Assembly (NCBI GenBank): GCA_032052615.1
Contig: DAMBWF010000001.1
Span: forward strand, 186,001-250,000
From: Pseudomonas_T sp032052615
GTDB taxonomy: Bacteria > Pseudomonadota > Gammaproteobacteria > Pseudomonadales > Pseudomonadaceae
DNA length: 64,000 nucleotides
Reading direction: 5' to 3'
A program made the position numbers and the translations under genes. Below, piece after piece: positions 42,700 through 50,462 of the stretch. The notes beneath the pieces were generated by a model. The model searched no databases. It was not told the origin of the DNA and saw only the letters and a program-made list of their open reading frames with translations. The stretch's first letter is position 1. Every line of letters begins with the position of its first letter.

Positions 42700-43332
42700 A
42701 TGGACTGGACGTTGGTAATCGGTGACAAGCGCTTTTCTTCCTGGTCGCTGAGGGCCTGGCTGGCCCTGCGCCTGAGCGGCGCCCGCTTCCGCGAGGTGCG
42801 GGTACGGCTGGGCCAGGCGGACACCGCCGAGGCGATCCGCGCCCATTCGCCGAGCGGCAAGGTGCCCCTGCTGAAGACCGAGGACGGCCCCGTCTGGGAC
42901 TCCCTGGCCATCGCCGAATACCTCGCCGAGCGCGTTCCCGAGCGCGCCCTGTGGCCTCGGGAGCGGGCGGCGCGGGCACTGGCCCGCGCCTGCTGCGCCG
43001 AGATGCACAGCGGGTTCGCCGCCTTGCGGAGCCAACTGCCCATGGACCTTTGCCGTGACGCGCCCCAGGCATCGTTGCCGGCGGCGGTGAGCGAGGATAT
43101 CCAGCGCATCGTCGAACTCTGGCGGACTTGCCGGGAGCGCTTCGGCGAGGGCGGCCCGTTCCTGTTCGGCGAGCCGGGCTTGGCCGACGCCTTCTTCGCG
43201 CCGGTGGCCGCGCGCTTTCGCGCCTACCGGGTCGAGCTGCCGCCCGCGGCCGAGGCTTATGTGAACACCATCTACCAGTGGCCCGACTTCCAGGCCTGGC
43301 AGCGGGGCGTCTTGGAGGAGAACAGAGCATGA
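42700..43332 (+). CDS. Glutathione S-transferase family protein
   Basis: A 210-residue GST: N-terminal thioredoxin fold (residues 1-80) with FSSWSLRAWLAL in the active-site loop and SGKVPLLKTEDGPVWDSLAIAEYLAE for glutathione binding, then an all-alpha domain. The Ser in SSWS is the likely glutathione-activating residue. Substrate unknown. Starts at ATG 42700 with GAGG upstream; its stop overlaps the start of the MutT-like gene (ATGA), so the pair is coupled, an order also found in P. aeruginosa. Confidence 0.88.
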   Translation: MDWTLVIGDKRFSSWSLRAWLALRLSGARFREVRVRLGQADTAEAIRAHSPSGKVPLLKTEDGPVWDSLAIAEYLAERVPERALWPRERAARALARACCAEMHSGFAALRSQLPMDLCRDAPQASLPAAVSEDIQRIVELWRTCRERFGEGGPFLFGEPGLADAFFAPVAARFRAYRVELPPAAEAYVNTIYQWPDFQAWQRGVLEENRA

Positions 43333-44270
43333 CACGCATCCATGTCGCGGCGGCGGTGATCCGGGGCACCGATGGCCAGGTGCTGATCGCCCGCCGGCCC
43401 GAGGACAAGCACCAGGGCGGCCTGTGGGAGTTCCCCGGGGGCAAGGTGGAGGCGGGCGAAACGGCCCGCGCCGCCCTCGAACGCGAGCTTCACGAGGAAC
43501 TCGGCATTCGCGTGGAGGCGGCGCAGCCGCTGATCACGGTGCGCCACGACTACCCGGACAAGCAGGTGCTGCTGGAGGTCTTCGAGGTCACCGCTTTCGC
43601 CGGCGAGCCTCATGGGGCCGAGGGGCAGCCGTTGGCCTGGGTGTCGCCCAAGGCGCTGCCGGACCATGCCTTTCCCGCCGCCAATCAGCCGATCGTGGCC
43701 GCCGCGCGCTTGCCCGAGCATTATTTGATCACACCCGACGGCCTGGAGCCCGGCGCGCTGTTGAAAGGCGTCCGCGCGGCGCTGGAGGCTGGCGCCCGGC
43801 TGATCCAGTTGCGCGCCCCGGACATGTTCAACCCCGACTACCGCGACCTGGCGGTGGACGTGCAGGGGCTCTGCGCCGGGCGCGCTCAGTTGATGCTCAA
43901 GGGACCGCTGGAGTGGCTGGGGGACTTCCCCGCCGCGGGCTGGCACCTGAGCGCCGAACAGTTGCGCCGCTACGCCCCCAAGGGGCGGCCGTTTCCCCGG
44001 GAGCGCTGGCTGGCCGCGTCCTGCCACGACCAGGAGGAACTGGCCCTGGCCAGCGCCATGGGCGTCGACTTCGTCACCCTGTCGCCGGTGCAACCCACCC
44101 AGACCCATCCCGGGGCCTCGCCCTTGGGCTGGGAGCGCTTCGCGACCTTGGTGGAAGGGTTCGACCGGCCCGTCTATGGCTTGGGCGGCCTGGGGCCCGG
44201 GGATGCGGAGCAGGCGCGCGCCCGGGGCGCCCGGGGCGTGGCGGGCATTCGGGCGTTCTGGCCCGTTTGA
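43329..44270 (+). CDS. mutT: Nudix hydrolase MutT fused to a thiamine-phosphate-synthase-like domain
   Basis: A 313-residue two-domain protein. Residues 1-130 form a MutT-type 8-oxo-dGTP diphosphatase with a perfect Nudix box (G38, E44, R52, E53, E56, E57, G59). Residues about 135-313 resemble ThiE/TenI thiamine monophosphate synthase (LIQLRAPD, GWHLSAEQL, SCHDQEEL, FVTLSPVQPTQTHPG, PVYGLGGL), but several ThiE catalytic residues, e.g. the Lys in QLREK and the NDR motif, are replaced. The fusion is common in pseudomonads; the role of the second domain is unknown. Convergent with the cobalamin adenosyltransferase gene, 74 bases apart. Confidence 0.92.
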   Translation: MTRIHVAAAVIRGTDGQVLIARRPEDKHQGGLWEFPGGKVEAGETARAALERELHEELGIRVEAAQPLITVRHDYPDKQVLLEVFEVTAFAGEPHGAEGQPLAWVSPKALPDHAFPAANQPIVAAARLPEHYLITPDGLEPGALLKGVRAALEAGARLIQLRAPDMFNPDYRDLAVDVQGLCAGRAQLMLKGPLEWLGDFPAAGWHLSAEQLRRYAPKGRPFPRERWLAASCHDQEELALASAMGVDFVTLSPVQPTQTHPGASPLGWERFATLVEGFDRPVYGLGGLGPGDAEQARARGARGVAGIRAFWPV

Positions 44271-44344
44271 CGGGCGAGGTTGTCTCTCCGGATTGCCCGC
44301 CCAGGACCGCCCGCGTGGTACGGCCGAGGTCCATCCGGTACGCG

Positions 44345-44929
44345 TCAGCGAGGGGACGGCTCCGGCGCGGCTCGCCAAAGTACCTCGTCGATGCCTTGGC
44401 GCCGGGCGATCAGCCGCGCCGCGACGAACAGCAGGTCGGAAAGCCGATTGAGATAGGCCAGCAGCGTCGGCCGCAACGGTTCCTCACCGTTGAGGGCCTG
44501 GCAGCGCCGCTCGGCGCCACGGGCCTGGCTGCGGCATAGGTGGGCCAGGGCCACCAGGCGCGAGCCCCCGGGCAGGATGAAGTTCTCCAAGGGTCCCAGC
44601 TCGGCGTTCCAGCGGTCGATCAAGTGCTCCAGGCGGACCACTTCGCCGTCCTGCAAGGCCTGGTAGGCCGGCATCGCCAGTTCTCCGCCCAGGTCGAACA
44701 GCCGGTGCTGGCAGGGCTCCAGCGCCTCGATCACTTCGCCCAGCCCCGGGCATTCGCTCCGCTGCCCGGCCAGCTCCGCCAGCAGCAGCCCGAGCTGGCT
44801 GTTCAACCCATCCACTTCGCCGATGGCCTCGACCCGAGGGTGGTCCTTGGCCACCCGGCGTCCATTCCCCAGGCCCGTCTCGCCCCGGTCGCCGGTGCGG
44901 GTGTAGATTTTCGACAGTCGATGGCCCAT
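44345..44929 (-). CDS. Cob(I)alamin adenosyltransferase, PduO type
   Basis: A 194-residue enzyme that makes adenosylcobalamin from cob(I)alamin and ATP. The N-terminal ATP-binding motif is KIYTRTGDRGETGLGNG (residues 7-23), and RSQARGAERRC and YLNRLSDLLFVAAR are the family signatures of the helical bundle. It starts one base after the end of the upstream histidine kinase gene, so it is the last gene of the minus-strand operon regulator-panE-kinase-pduO. No functional link between B12 and the kinase is known to me. Confidence 0.93.
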   Translation of the reverse strand: MGHRLSKIYTRTGDRGETGLGNGRRVAKDHPRVEAIGEVDGLNSQLGLLLAELAGQRSECPGLGEVIEALEPCQHRLFDLGGELAMPAYQALQDGEVVRLEHLIDRWNAELGPLENFILPGGSRLVALAHLCRSQARGAERRCQALNGEEPLRPTLLAYLNRLSDLLFVAARLIARRQGIDEVLWRAAPEPSPR

Positions 44930-44930
44930 G

Positions 44931-46946
44931 TCAGCGTCCCGCCTCCTCGCTGGCGGCCAGGGGCAGGCGCAGGGTGAAACAGGTGCCGTGGCCCGGTTTC
45001 GAGTGCACTTCCATCTGGCCCTTGTGGTTGTTCGTAACAATGAAGTAGGAGACCGACAGCCCCAGCCCCGTCCCCTGGCCGACTTCCTTGGTGGTGAAGA
45101 AGGGCTCGAAGATACGCTTGCGCACGTTTTCCGGCATGCCTCCGCCATTGTCTTCCACCTGGATTTCCGCCCAGGGCGGATTGAGCCGGGTGCGCAACTG
45201 GATGCGGCCCTCCACGTCGTCCTCCCGCTGATGGATCGCCTGGGCGGCGTTCTTCAGCAGGTTGAGCAGCACCTGTTCCAGTTCGTTGGCGGTGGCCGGG
45301 ACCGGGCCGAGCCGGGGGTCGAAGTCCCGGACGATGGCGATGCTCTTGAAGTCGAAGCCCTCGGCCAGGTCGAAGTCGTTGCCGGCGATCTCCACCGCCT
45401 GGTCGATCAACACCGGCAGGTGGCAGGGCGCGAGCTGGCGGTTGCTCAGGCGACTGAACGAGAGCATGTGGCTGACGATCTTCGCCGCTCGCGATCCCGC
45501 CTGCTGGATACCGTCCAGCAAGGTCGGCACCTCGCGCGCCCGCAGGTAGCCGTTCACCGCCTCCAGGCCGACCCCGACCTGCTCGGCCGCCTCCAAGTTC
45601 TTAGCCAGGTCGGGCGACAGGCGTCGACGGATGTTCTGCACGTTGTGCAGGATCGCCCCCAGGGGGTTGTTGATCTCGTGGGCCATGCCGGCCGCCAGGC
45701 CGCCCACCGAAAGCATCTTCTCCGACTGCACCATGAGTTCCTCCATGGTCAGGCGCTGGGTGATGTCGTCGATACGGATCACCACCCCGCGCCCGCCGCC
45801 GCCCATCAGCGGGTAGAAGGTGAGGGCGTAGTGGCGGTTCTCCTCGCCCTTGGGCCAGGTGACCCGCTCGATCTTTTCCACCGCGTGTTGCTCGGCGGTG
45901 TGCTTGATTTGCTTGAGGTAAGGCTTGAGCAGGGGAAAGGCGAGGAACACCGGCTGGTTCAGGGCTTCGTCCAAGGGCGTGCCGGACAGGGCGCTGGCCT
46001 CCTGATTCCACTGGGCGACGAACAGGTGCTCGTCCAAGGCGATCAGGGCGGAGGGCATCGAGTCGATGATGCTGTTCAGGTAGTTCTGGAAGCCCGTGAG
46101 CTTCTTCTCGATCTTGCTGCGCACCTGCACTTCCAGTTCCAGCTTGCGGTTGGAGTGGCGGGTTTCCTCGGCCAGGCTCTGGGCCTGGTCGGACGCCTCC
46201 TGGGCTTCGTCGCGGGCGCGCTTGAGCTGCTGCTCCCGGGCCTCGATGCGGCTGAGCATGGTATTGAACGCGTCGGCCAGGCTGCCGATTTCGTCCTGGT
46301 TGCCGCGAGAGGCGCGCAGGGCGTAATTCTCCTCCCGGGTCACCTGGCGGGACAGTTCCTCCAGGTCGCGGATCGGCCGCGTCACCAGCCGACGGATCTG
46401 CCGCGCCACCAGCATCCACAACAGCACGCTGAAGGCCAGGATCACCAGGCTGGCGGTGAGGGTGCCGGTGTAGAACACCCCTGGCAGCTCGCTGGAAGCG
46501 ACCAGCAACAGATGCCCGGACGGGCGGCCCGGCTGCGGCAGCTCGATCAACTGGTTGGCACGGAATTCGGTGTGGCGCCAGTCCTCCAAGGCCTCGACCC
46601 GCTCGGGCAGCTCCAGGTCGTGGCCGCGATGCAACTGAGCCAGGGACTGGCCCTCGCTGTCGTAGAGCGCCGCGGCCCGCAGGGGCGCGTACAGATCCAG
46701 GCGCTTGAGCACCTCTTCGGCGGCGGCCGGGGAGGACAGTGCCTCGCGGCTCAGGGGCGGGCTGGCGATCAGCCGCCCCAGGGTCTGCAACGCCTGGGGC
46801 GCCATGCTTTCCTGGGAAATCCAGTAGGCCGCGCAGATGAACGCGAGGTTGGCCACCAGCAGCACGGTGACCAGCAAGGCAAGCACCGCGACCAGCAGTT
46901 TCTGGCCGACCGGCAGGTTATCGAGGCTATGACGCAAGCGAATCAA
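44931..46946 (-). CDS. Sensor histidine kinase (HAMP, PAS, HisKA, HATPase)
   Basis: A 671-residue membrane sensor. Order: membrane helix (about 15-37), periplasmic sensor domain (about 40-165), second membrane helix (about 170-192), HAMP (about 195-250), coiled-coil, PAS-like domain (about 290-400), HisKA with H-box MAHEINNPLGAI (His 423), and HATPase with N-box LLNLLKNAAQAI, G1 VEDNGGGMP, F-box FEPFFTTK and G2 GQGTGLGLS. The start is TTG 46946 with AGAGG upstream; no ATG is available. The gene stands two genes after a response regulator in the same operon, with which it probably pairs. In P. aeruginosa the syntenic kinase has been linked to swarming and biofilm formation, as I recall. Confidence 0.9.
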   Translation of the reverse strand: MIRLRHSLDNLPVGQKLLVAVLALLVTVLLVANLAFICAAYWISQESMAPQALQTLGRLIASPPLSREALSSPAAAEEVLKRLDLYAPLRAAALYDSEGQSLAQLHRGHDLELPERVEALEDWRHTEFRANQLIELPQPGRPSGHLLLVASSELPGVFYTGTLTASLVILAFSVLLWMLVARQIRRLVTRPIRDLEELSRQVTREENYALRASRGNQDEIGSLADAFNTMLSRIEAREQQLKRARDEAQEASDQAQSLAEETRHSNRKLELEVQVRSKIEKKLTGFQNYLNSIIDSMPSALIALDEHLFVAQWNQEASALSGTPLDEALNQPVFLAFPLLKPYLKQIKHTAEQHAVEKIERVTWPKGEENRHYALTFYPLMGGGGRGVVIRIDDITQRLTMEELMVQSEKMLSVGGLAAGMAHEINNPLGAILHNVQNIRRRLSPDLAKNLEAAEQVGVGLEAVNGYLRAREVPTLLDGIQQAGSRAAKIVSHMLSFSRLSNRQLAPCHLPVLIDQAVEIAGNDFDLAEGFDFKSIAIVRDFDPRLGPVPATANELEQVLLNLLKNAAQAIHQREDDVEGRIQLRTRLNPPWAEIQVEDNGGGMPENVRKRIFEPFFTTKEVGQGTGLGLSVSYFIVTNNHKGQMEVHSKPGHGTCFTLRLPLAASEEAGR

Positions 46947-46990
46947 GGCGCATGACCTCTTCGGGAGTGAGCCCGAAGGGTAGCGCGGGG

Positions 46991-47917
46991 TCAATCCAGC
47001 GGCAATCCGCGCTGGGCCAGGTGGGCTCGCAACCGCGTCCGGAGCTCGTCCAGGCGCGGCGTGGCCAGGCCCAGGCGTCGAGCGCTGGCGCAGGCATGGC
47101 CAAGCAGGTAGGCGATTTCGGTGCGTTGGCCCCGGGCCACGTCCTGGTGCATGGAGGAATAGTTGTCGGCGGTGGCGCGGATCAGTGCTTGTACCTCGTC
47201 GAAGAGCTGTTCGGCGGCTTCCGGCTGGCCACTGGCGACCAGCAGGCGACCCAGTTCCTCGCACAGACCGGCGATTTCCCCCGAGCGGTTCGCCAGTCCG
47301 CCGTTGCGGCACCCGTGGAGCACGCTCAGGGGATTGATCGCACAGTTCAGCGCCAGCTTGCGCCACAGGCGCGACAGGATACCGGGCGTCCAGTCGCAGG
47401 GGATGCCGGCGCGATGCAGGTGGTCGAGCCAGGGCGGCGGCGTCGGGTCGTGGGGGTCGCCCAGCCAAGTGTGGCCGCGTCCGGCGAACACTACGCGGAA
47501 ATCCGCCTCGCGAAAGGCCCCCTCGGTGCTGGAGACCCACAGGCAACGTCGCCCCGGCAGGCGCCGCGCGACGGCCTCCTGGCTGCCGAGGCCATTCTGC
47601 AACAGGAGGATGTCGCTGCCGGGCCCCAAGCGAGGCGCCAGCGCCTCGGCCGCCGCCTCGGCGTCGTAGGCCTTGCAGGCCAGCAACAGGCGGTGAATCG
47701 GTGCGGTCGTCGCCACCGTTTCGGCCGCCATGGGCTGGCGCGAAGCGACACCGTCTACCACCAGGGCGAGACCGCCCGCGCGATGGTAGGCCTCCAGGCG
47801 CTCGCGGTCGCGCAGGATCAGCCTCACCGGCATGCCGGCCCGGGCCAGCCGCGCGGCCCAGAGTCCGCCGAGGCTGCCGGCGCCGAGGATGTGCCAGGTG
47901 GTCTGGCCAGCACTCAT
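46991..47917 (-). CDS. panE: 2-dehydropantoate 2-reductase family protein (PanE-like)
   Basis: A 308-residue NADPH-dependent reductase fold. N-terminal Rossmann motif ILGAGSLGGLWAARLARAG, LLACKAYDAEAA with the conserved Lys, and the C-terminal domain with LWRKLALNCAINPLSVL and the segment DNYSSMHQDVARGQRTEI, whose Ser-Ser-Met-x-x-Asp is a PanE signature. It would reduce ketopantoate to pantoate for coenzyme A. The start ATG overlaps the stop of the response regulator gene (ATGA), an odd coupling of a vitamin enzyme with a signalling protein. Confidence 0.9.
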   Translation of the reverse strand: MSAGQTTWHILGAGSLGGLWAARLARAGMPVRLILRDRERLEAYHRAGGLALVVDGVASRQPMAAETVATTAPIHRLLLACKAYDAEAAAEALAPRLGPGSDILLLQNGLGSQEAVARRLPGRRCLWVSSTEGAFREADFRVVFAGRGHTWLGDPHDPTPPPWLDHLHRAGIPCDWTPGILSRLWRKLALNCAINPLSVLHGCRNGGLANRSGEIAGLCEELGRLLVASGQPEAAEQLFDEVQALIRATADNYSSMHQDVARGQRTEIAYLLGHACASARRLGLATPRLDELRTRLRAHLAQRGLPLD

Positions 47918-48876
47918 GGGGTCGGCAGGCGCACGGCGGCGACGCGCCCGCTGGCGTACGCGTCGGGCAGTAGCCGGCGCGCTTGTTCGAGCAATTGCTC
48001 GGCCTGGACCGGCAGGGCCCGGGCGTCCAGGCCCACCAGGCCGATCCCGGCCTTCAGGGTGATGAACCCTTCGCTGGTCTTGAAGGCCTTGAGATTGAGG
48101 CCCTCGTGCAGGCGCTTGAAGCTGCTCGGCGAGCACTCGTGCAGGTCGTCCAGCAGGGTAATCAAGCCGAAGTGTTCGCCGTCCAGGCGGGTCAGGACAT
48201 CCAGCGGCCGCACCAATTGTTGCAGGCGCCGGGCGATGCCGTGGAGCAGTTCGTTGTAGAAGGTCTCGCCGTATTGCCGGCGCAGCGCCATGGCATCCGG
48301 CAAGCCGATCAGCAGATAGCACACCGCCCCGCCTCGGGACTCCACCTGGCGCAGGCTATCGGTGAGTTTCTGCCGCAGGTAACGGGGGTTGCCCAGGCCG
48401 GTCAGCGGGTCCACCAGGTTGCGTTGTTCCAGGCTGGCGATGTTCTGCATCAGCAGGCGCTTTTCCTGGAGTACCCGTTGCAGGGTGTTGCACAGCCGGT
48501 CGGCGGCGAATACCCGGGGCATCAGTTGCTCGTTCATCGCGGCCTTGCTGATGAAGTCGTCGACCCCATGGTCGAACGCTTCGCTGAGCACGTTCTCGCC
48601 TTCCTTGCCGGTGAGCAGGATGACGTAGGTGTAATGGTCGGCCGTCTCGTCCAGTTGGCGGACCCGGCCGGTGAGTTCCAGCCCGTCGATTTCCGGCATC
48701 AGCCAGTCCGCCAGCAGGACGCTGGCGGGACGCTGTTCGATCAGTCTCAAGGCCTCCATGGCACTGTTGGCGAAGCGGACATCCTGGTAACCGGCCTGGC
48801 TCAGGGCACGACCGATCATGGCGCTGGAGAATTTGGCGTCGTCCACCACCAGGATGCTGAGTTGGGGGTTGGGCAT
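47914..48876 (-). CDS. Response regulator with degenerate GGDEF domain
   Basis: A 320-residue protein. The receiver domain (about residues 5-130) has the acidic pocket VVDDAKF, the phosphoacceptor D57 (LLADWLMPEIDG) and the LTGKEG lysine. The C-terminal part (about 155-310) starts with the GGDEF-domain signature LVDPLTGLGNPRYL, but the active site reads LDGEHF in place of GG(D/E)EF, so cyclase activity is not expected. No DNA-binding domain. First gene of the minus-strand operon with panE, the kinase and pduO; divergent from yajQ. Confidence 0.88.
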   Translation of the reverse strand: MPNPQLSILVVDDAKFSSAMIGRALSQAGYQDVRFANSAMEALRLIEQRPASVLLADWLMPEIDGLELTGRVRQLDETADHYTYVILLTGKEGENVLSEAFDHGVDDFISKAAMNEQLMPRVFAADRLCNTLQRVLQEKRLLMQNIASLEQRNLVDPLTGLGNPRYLRQKLTDSLRQVESRGGAVCYLLIGLPDAMALRRQYGETFYNELLHGIARRLQQLVRPLDVLTRLDGEHFGLITLLDDLHECSPSSFKRLHEGLNLKAFKTSEGFITLKAGIGLVGLDARALPVQAEQLLEQARRLLPDAYASGRVAAVRLPTP

Positions 48877-48939
48877 TTAGAGGCTCGATGGAGGGAGGGG
48901 AGGCGGCACGCGGCCGGGCAGGGTGCGGAACTGCGGTTA

Positions 48940-48945
48940 TATAAT
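48940..48945 (+). promoter_or_regulatory. -10 element for yajQ
   Basis: A perfect TATAAT lies 80 bases upstream of the yajQ start codon in the divergent spacer; the -35 region is GC-rich and unclear. Confidence 0.5.
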
Positions 48946-49024
48946 GACTGCGCATTTTAATCGTCAAGCCAGGCGGCAGCCCATGGGTAATGATGTCGCT
49001 GCCGCCGCCTATCTGGAGAGAGCC

Positions 49025-49504
49025 ATGCCTTCGTTCGACGTGGTGTCCGAACTGGACAAGCACGAAGTCACCAATGCCATCGACAACGCGATCAAGGAGC
49101 TGGACCGCCGCTACGACCTGCGCGGCAAGGGGACTTTCGAACACACGGACAAGACCGTCACCCTGACCGCCGATGCCGATTTCCAACTGGAGCAGATGCT
49201 CGAGATCCTTCGGCTCAGCCTGGTCAAGCGCAAGATCGACCCGCGCTGCCTGGAGCTCAAGGATCCCTACCCGTCGGGCAAGGTGGTCAAGCAGGAAGCG
49301 GTGCTGCGCGAGGGCATCGAGAAGGAACTGGCGAAGAAGATCGTCGCGCTGATCAAGGACGCCAAGCTCAAGGTGCAGGCGGCGATCCAGGGCGAGCAGG
49401 TCCGCGTCACCGGCAAGAAACGTGACGACCTGCAAGAGGCCATCGCCCTGCTGCGCGGGCAGGAACTGGACATGCCTCTGCAGTACATCAACTTCCGCGA
49501 CTGA
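49025..49504 (+). CDS. yajQ: YajQ family nucleotide-binding protein
   Basis: A 159-residue protein of two ferredoxin-like domains, begins MPSFDVVSELDKHEVTNAID and ends with the family tail LPLQYINFRD-like (MPLQYINFRD). YajQ proteins bind nucleic acids and, in Xanthomonas and some pseudomonads, cyclic di-GMP, acting as a co-regulator. Start ATG 49025 behind GGAGAG; the frame is open upstream with another ATG at 48983, probably untranslated. It faces the operon with the degenerate GGDEF response regulator. Confidence 0.95.
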   Translation: MPSFDVVSELDKHEVTNAIDNAIKELDRRYDLRGKGTFEHTDKTVTLTADADFQLEQMLEILRLSLVKRKIDPRCLELKDPYPSGKVVKQEAVLREGIEKELAKKIVALIKDAKLKVQAAIQGEQVRVTGKKRDDLQEAIALLRGQELDMPLQYINFRD

Positions 49505-49571
49505 GCCGGCCACGGAACTGTAGGTCGCGACCGGGCGTCGCACTTCCTAGATGAAAAGCCTGGGAGGTGCC

Positions 49572-50456
49572 ATGGATATCGATGCGGAAATCCACAAGCT
49601 CGCGCGGGTGTCGGAGGCCTGGCTGCCGTTGCTCATGGAGTACGGCGGCCGTCTGGCCCTGGCGCTGGTCACCCTGCTGATCGGCTGGTGGGCGGTCAAC
49701 GCCTTCACCCGCAAGCTCACCCGCCTGTTCGCCTTCCGCCATGCCGATGCCGCGCTGGAAAGCTTCATCGGCAGCCTGGCGAATGTCGCCCTCAAGGTGC
49801 TGCTGCTGATCAGCGTGGCCTCGATGATCGGTATCGAGACCACCTCCTTCATCGCTGCCATCGGCGCCGCCGGCCTGGCGGTCGGCCTGGCGTTGCAGGG
49901 CAGCCTGGCGAACTTCGCCGGCGGGGTGCTGATCCTGCTGTTCCGGCCTTTCCGCATCGGCGACTGGATCGAGGCCCAGGGCGTCAGCGGGACGGTGGAC
50001 AGCATCCAGATCTTCCATACCGTGCTGCGTACCGGCGATAACAAGACCGTGGTGGTGCCCAACGGCAGCCTGTCCAACGGGATCATCACCAACACCTCGC
50101 GGCAGGCCACGCGGCAGATCGTCTTCGATATCAAGGTGCCCTACGACGCCGACCTGGACCGCGCGCGGCACGTGCTGCTGGAGATGGCCGACGACCCGCG
50201 GGTGCTCAAGGAGCCGGCGCCGGTGACGGTGGTGGCCGCCCTGGGAGAGAACGCCATCACCCTGTCCCTGCGCCTGTGGACATCCAATGGCGATTTCTGG
50301 CCGGTGACCTTCCGCTTCAACGAGGAGATCCGTGACCGCCTGCGGGCCGTGGGCGTGGACATCGCGCTGCCGAACCGCATCGTGCGGGTCATGGACGGCG
50401 AGCGCCATGGCGCTCCGGGTCCGGAGCGGGCCGCGCCGCCGGGGCCCGTCGCCTAG
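49572..50456 (+). CDS. Small-conductance mechanosensitive channel (MscS family)
   Basis: A 294-residue MscS homologue: three N-terminal membrane helices (about residues 18-42, 62-85, 90-120), the last being the pore helix with the Gly/Ala pattern GAAGLAVGLALQGSLANFAGGV, then the beta domain (FRIGDWIEAQGVSGTVDSIQ, VVVPNGSLSNGIITN) and an alpha/beta cytoplasmic domain. It releases solutes on hypo-osmotic shock. Length is close to E. coli MscS (286). ATG 49572 has GGGAGG upstream. It converges on ampG with six bases between stops. Confidence 0.92.
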   Translation: MDIDAEIHKLARVSEAWLPLLMEYGGRLALALVTLLIGWWAVNAFTRKLTRLFAFRHADAALESFIGSLANVALKVLLLISVASMIGIETTSFIAAIGAAGLAVGLALQGSLANFAGGVLILLFRPFRIGDWIEAQGVSGTVDSIQIFHTVLRTGDNKTVVVPNGSLSNGIITNTSRQATRQIVFDIKVPYDADLDRARHVLLEMADDPRVLKEPAPVTVVAALGENAITLSLRLWTSNGDFWPVTFRFNEEIRDRLRAVGVDIALPNRIVRVMDGERHGAPGPERAAPPGPVA

Positions 50457-50462
50457 CGGTCT

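Noticed and set aside
46947..47546. 200-residue N-terminal extension of the histidine kinase
   Set aside because: It runs through the end of panE on the same strand, and the first membrane helix of the kinase starts just after the TTG at 46946.
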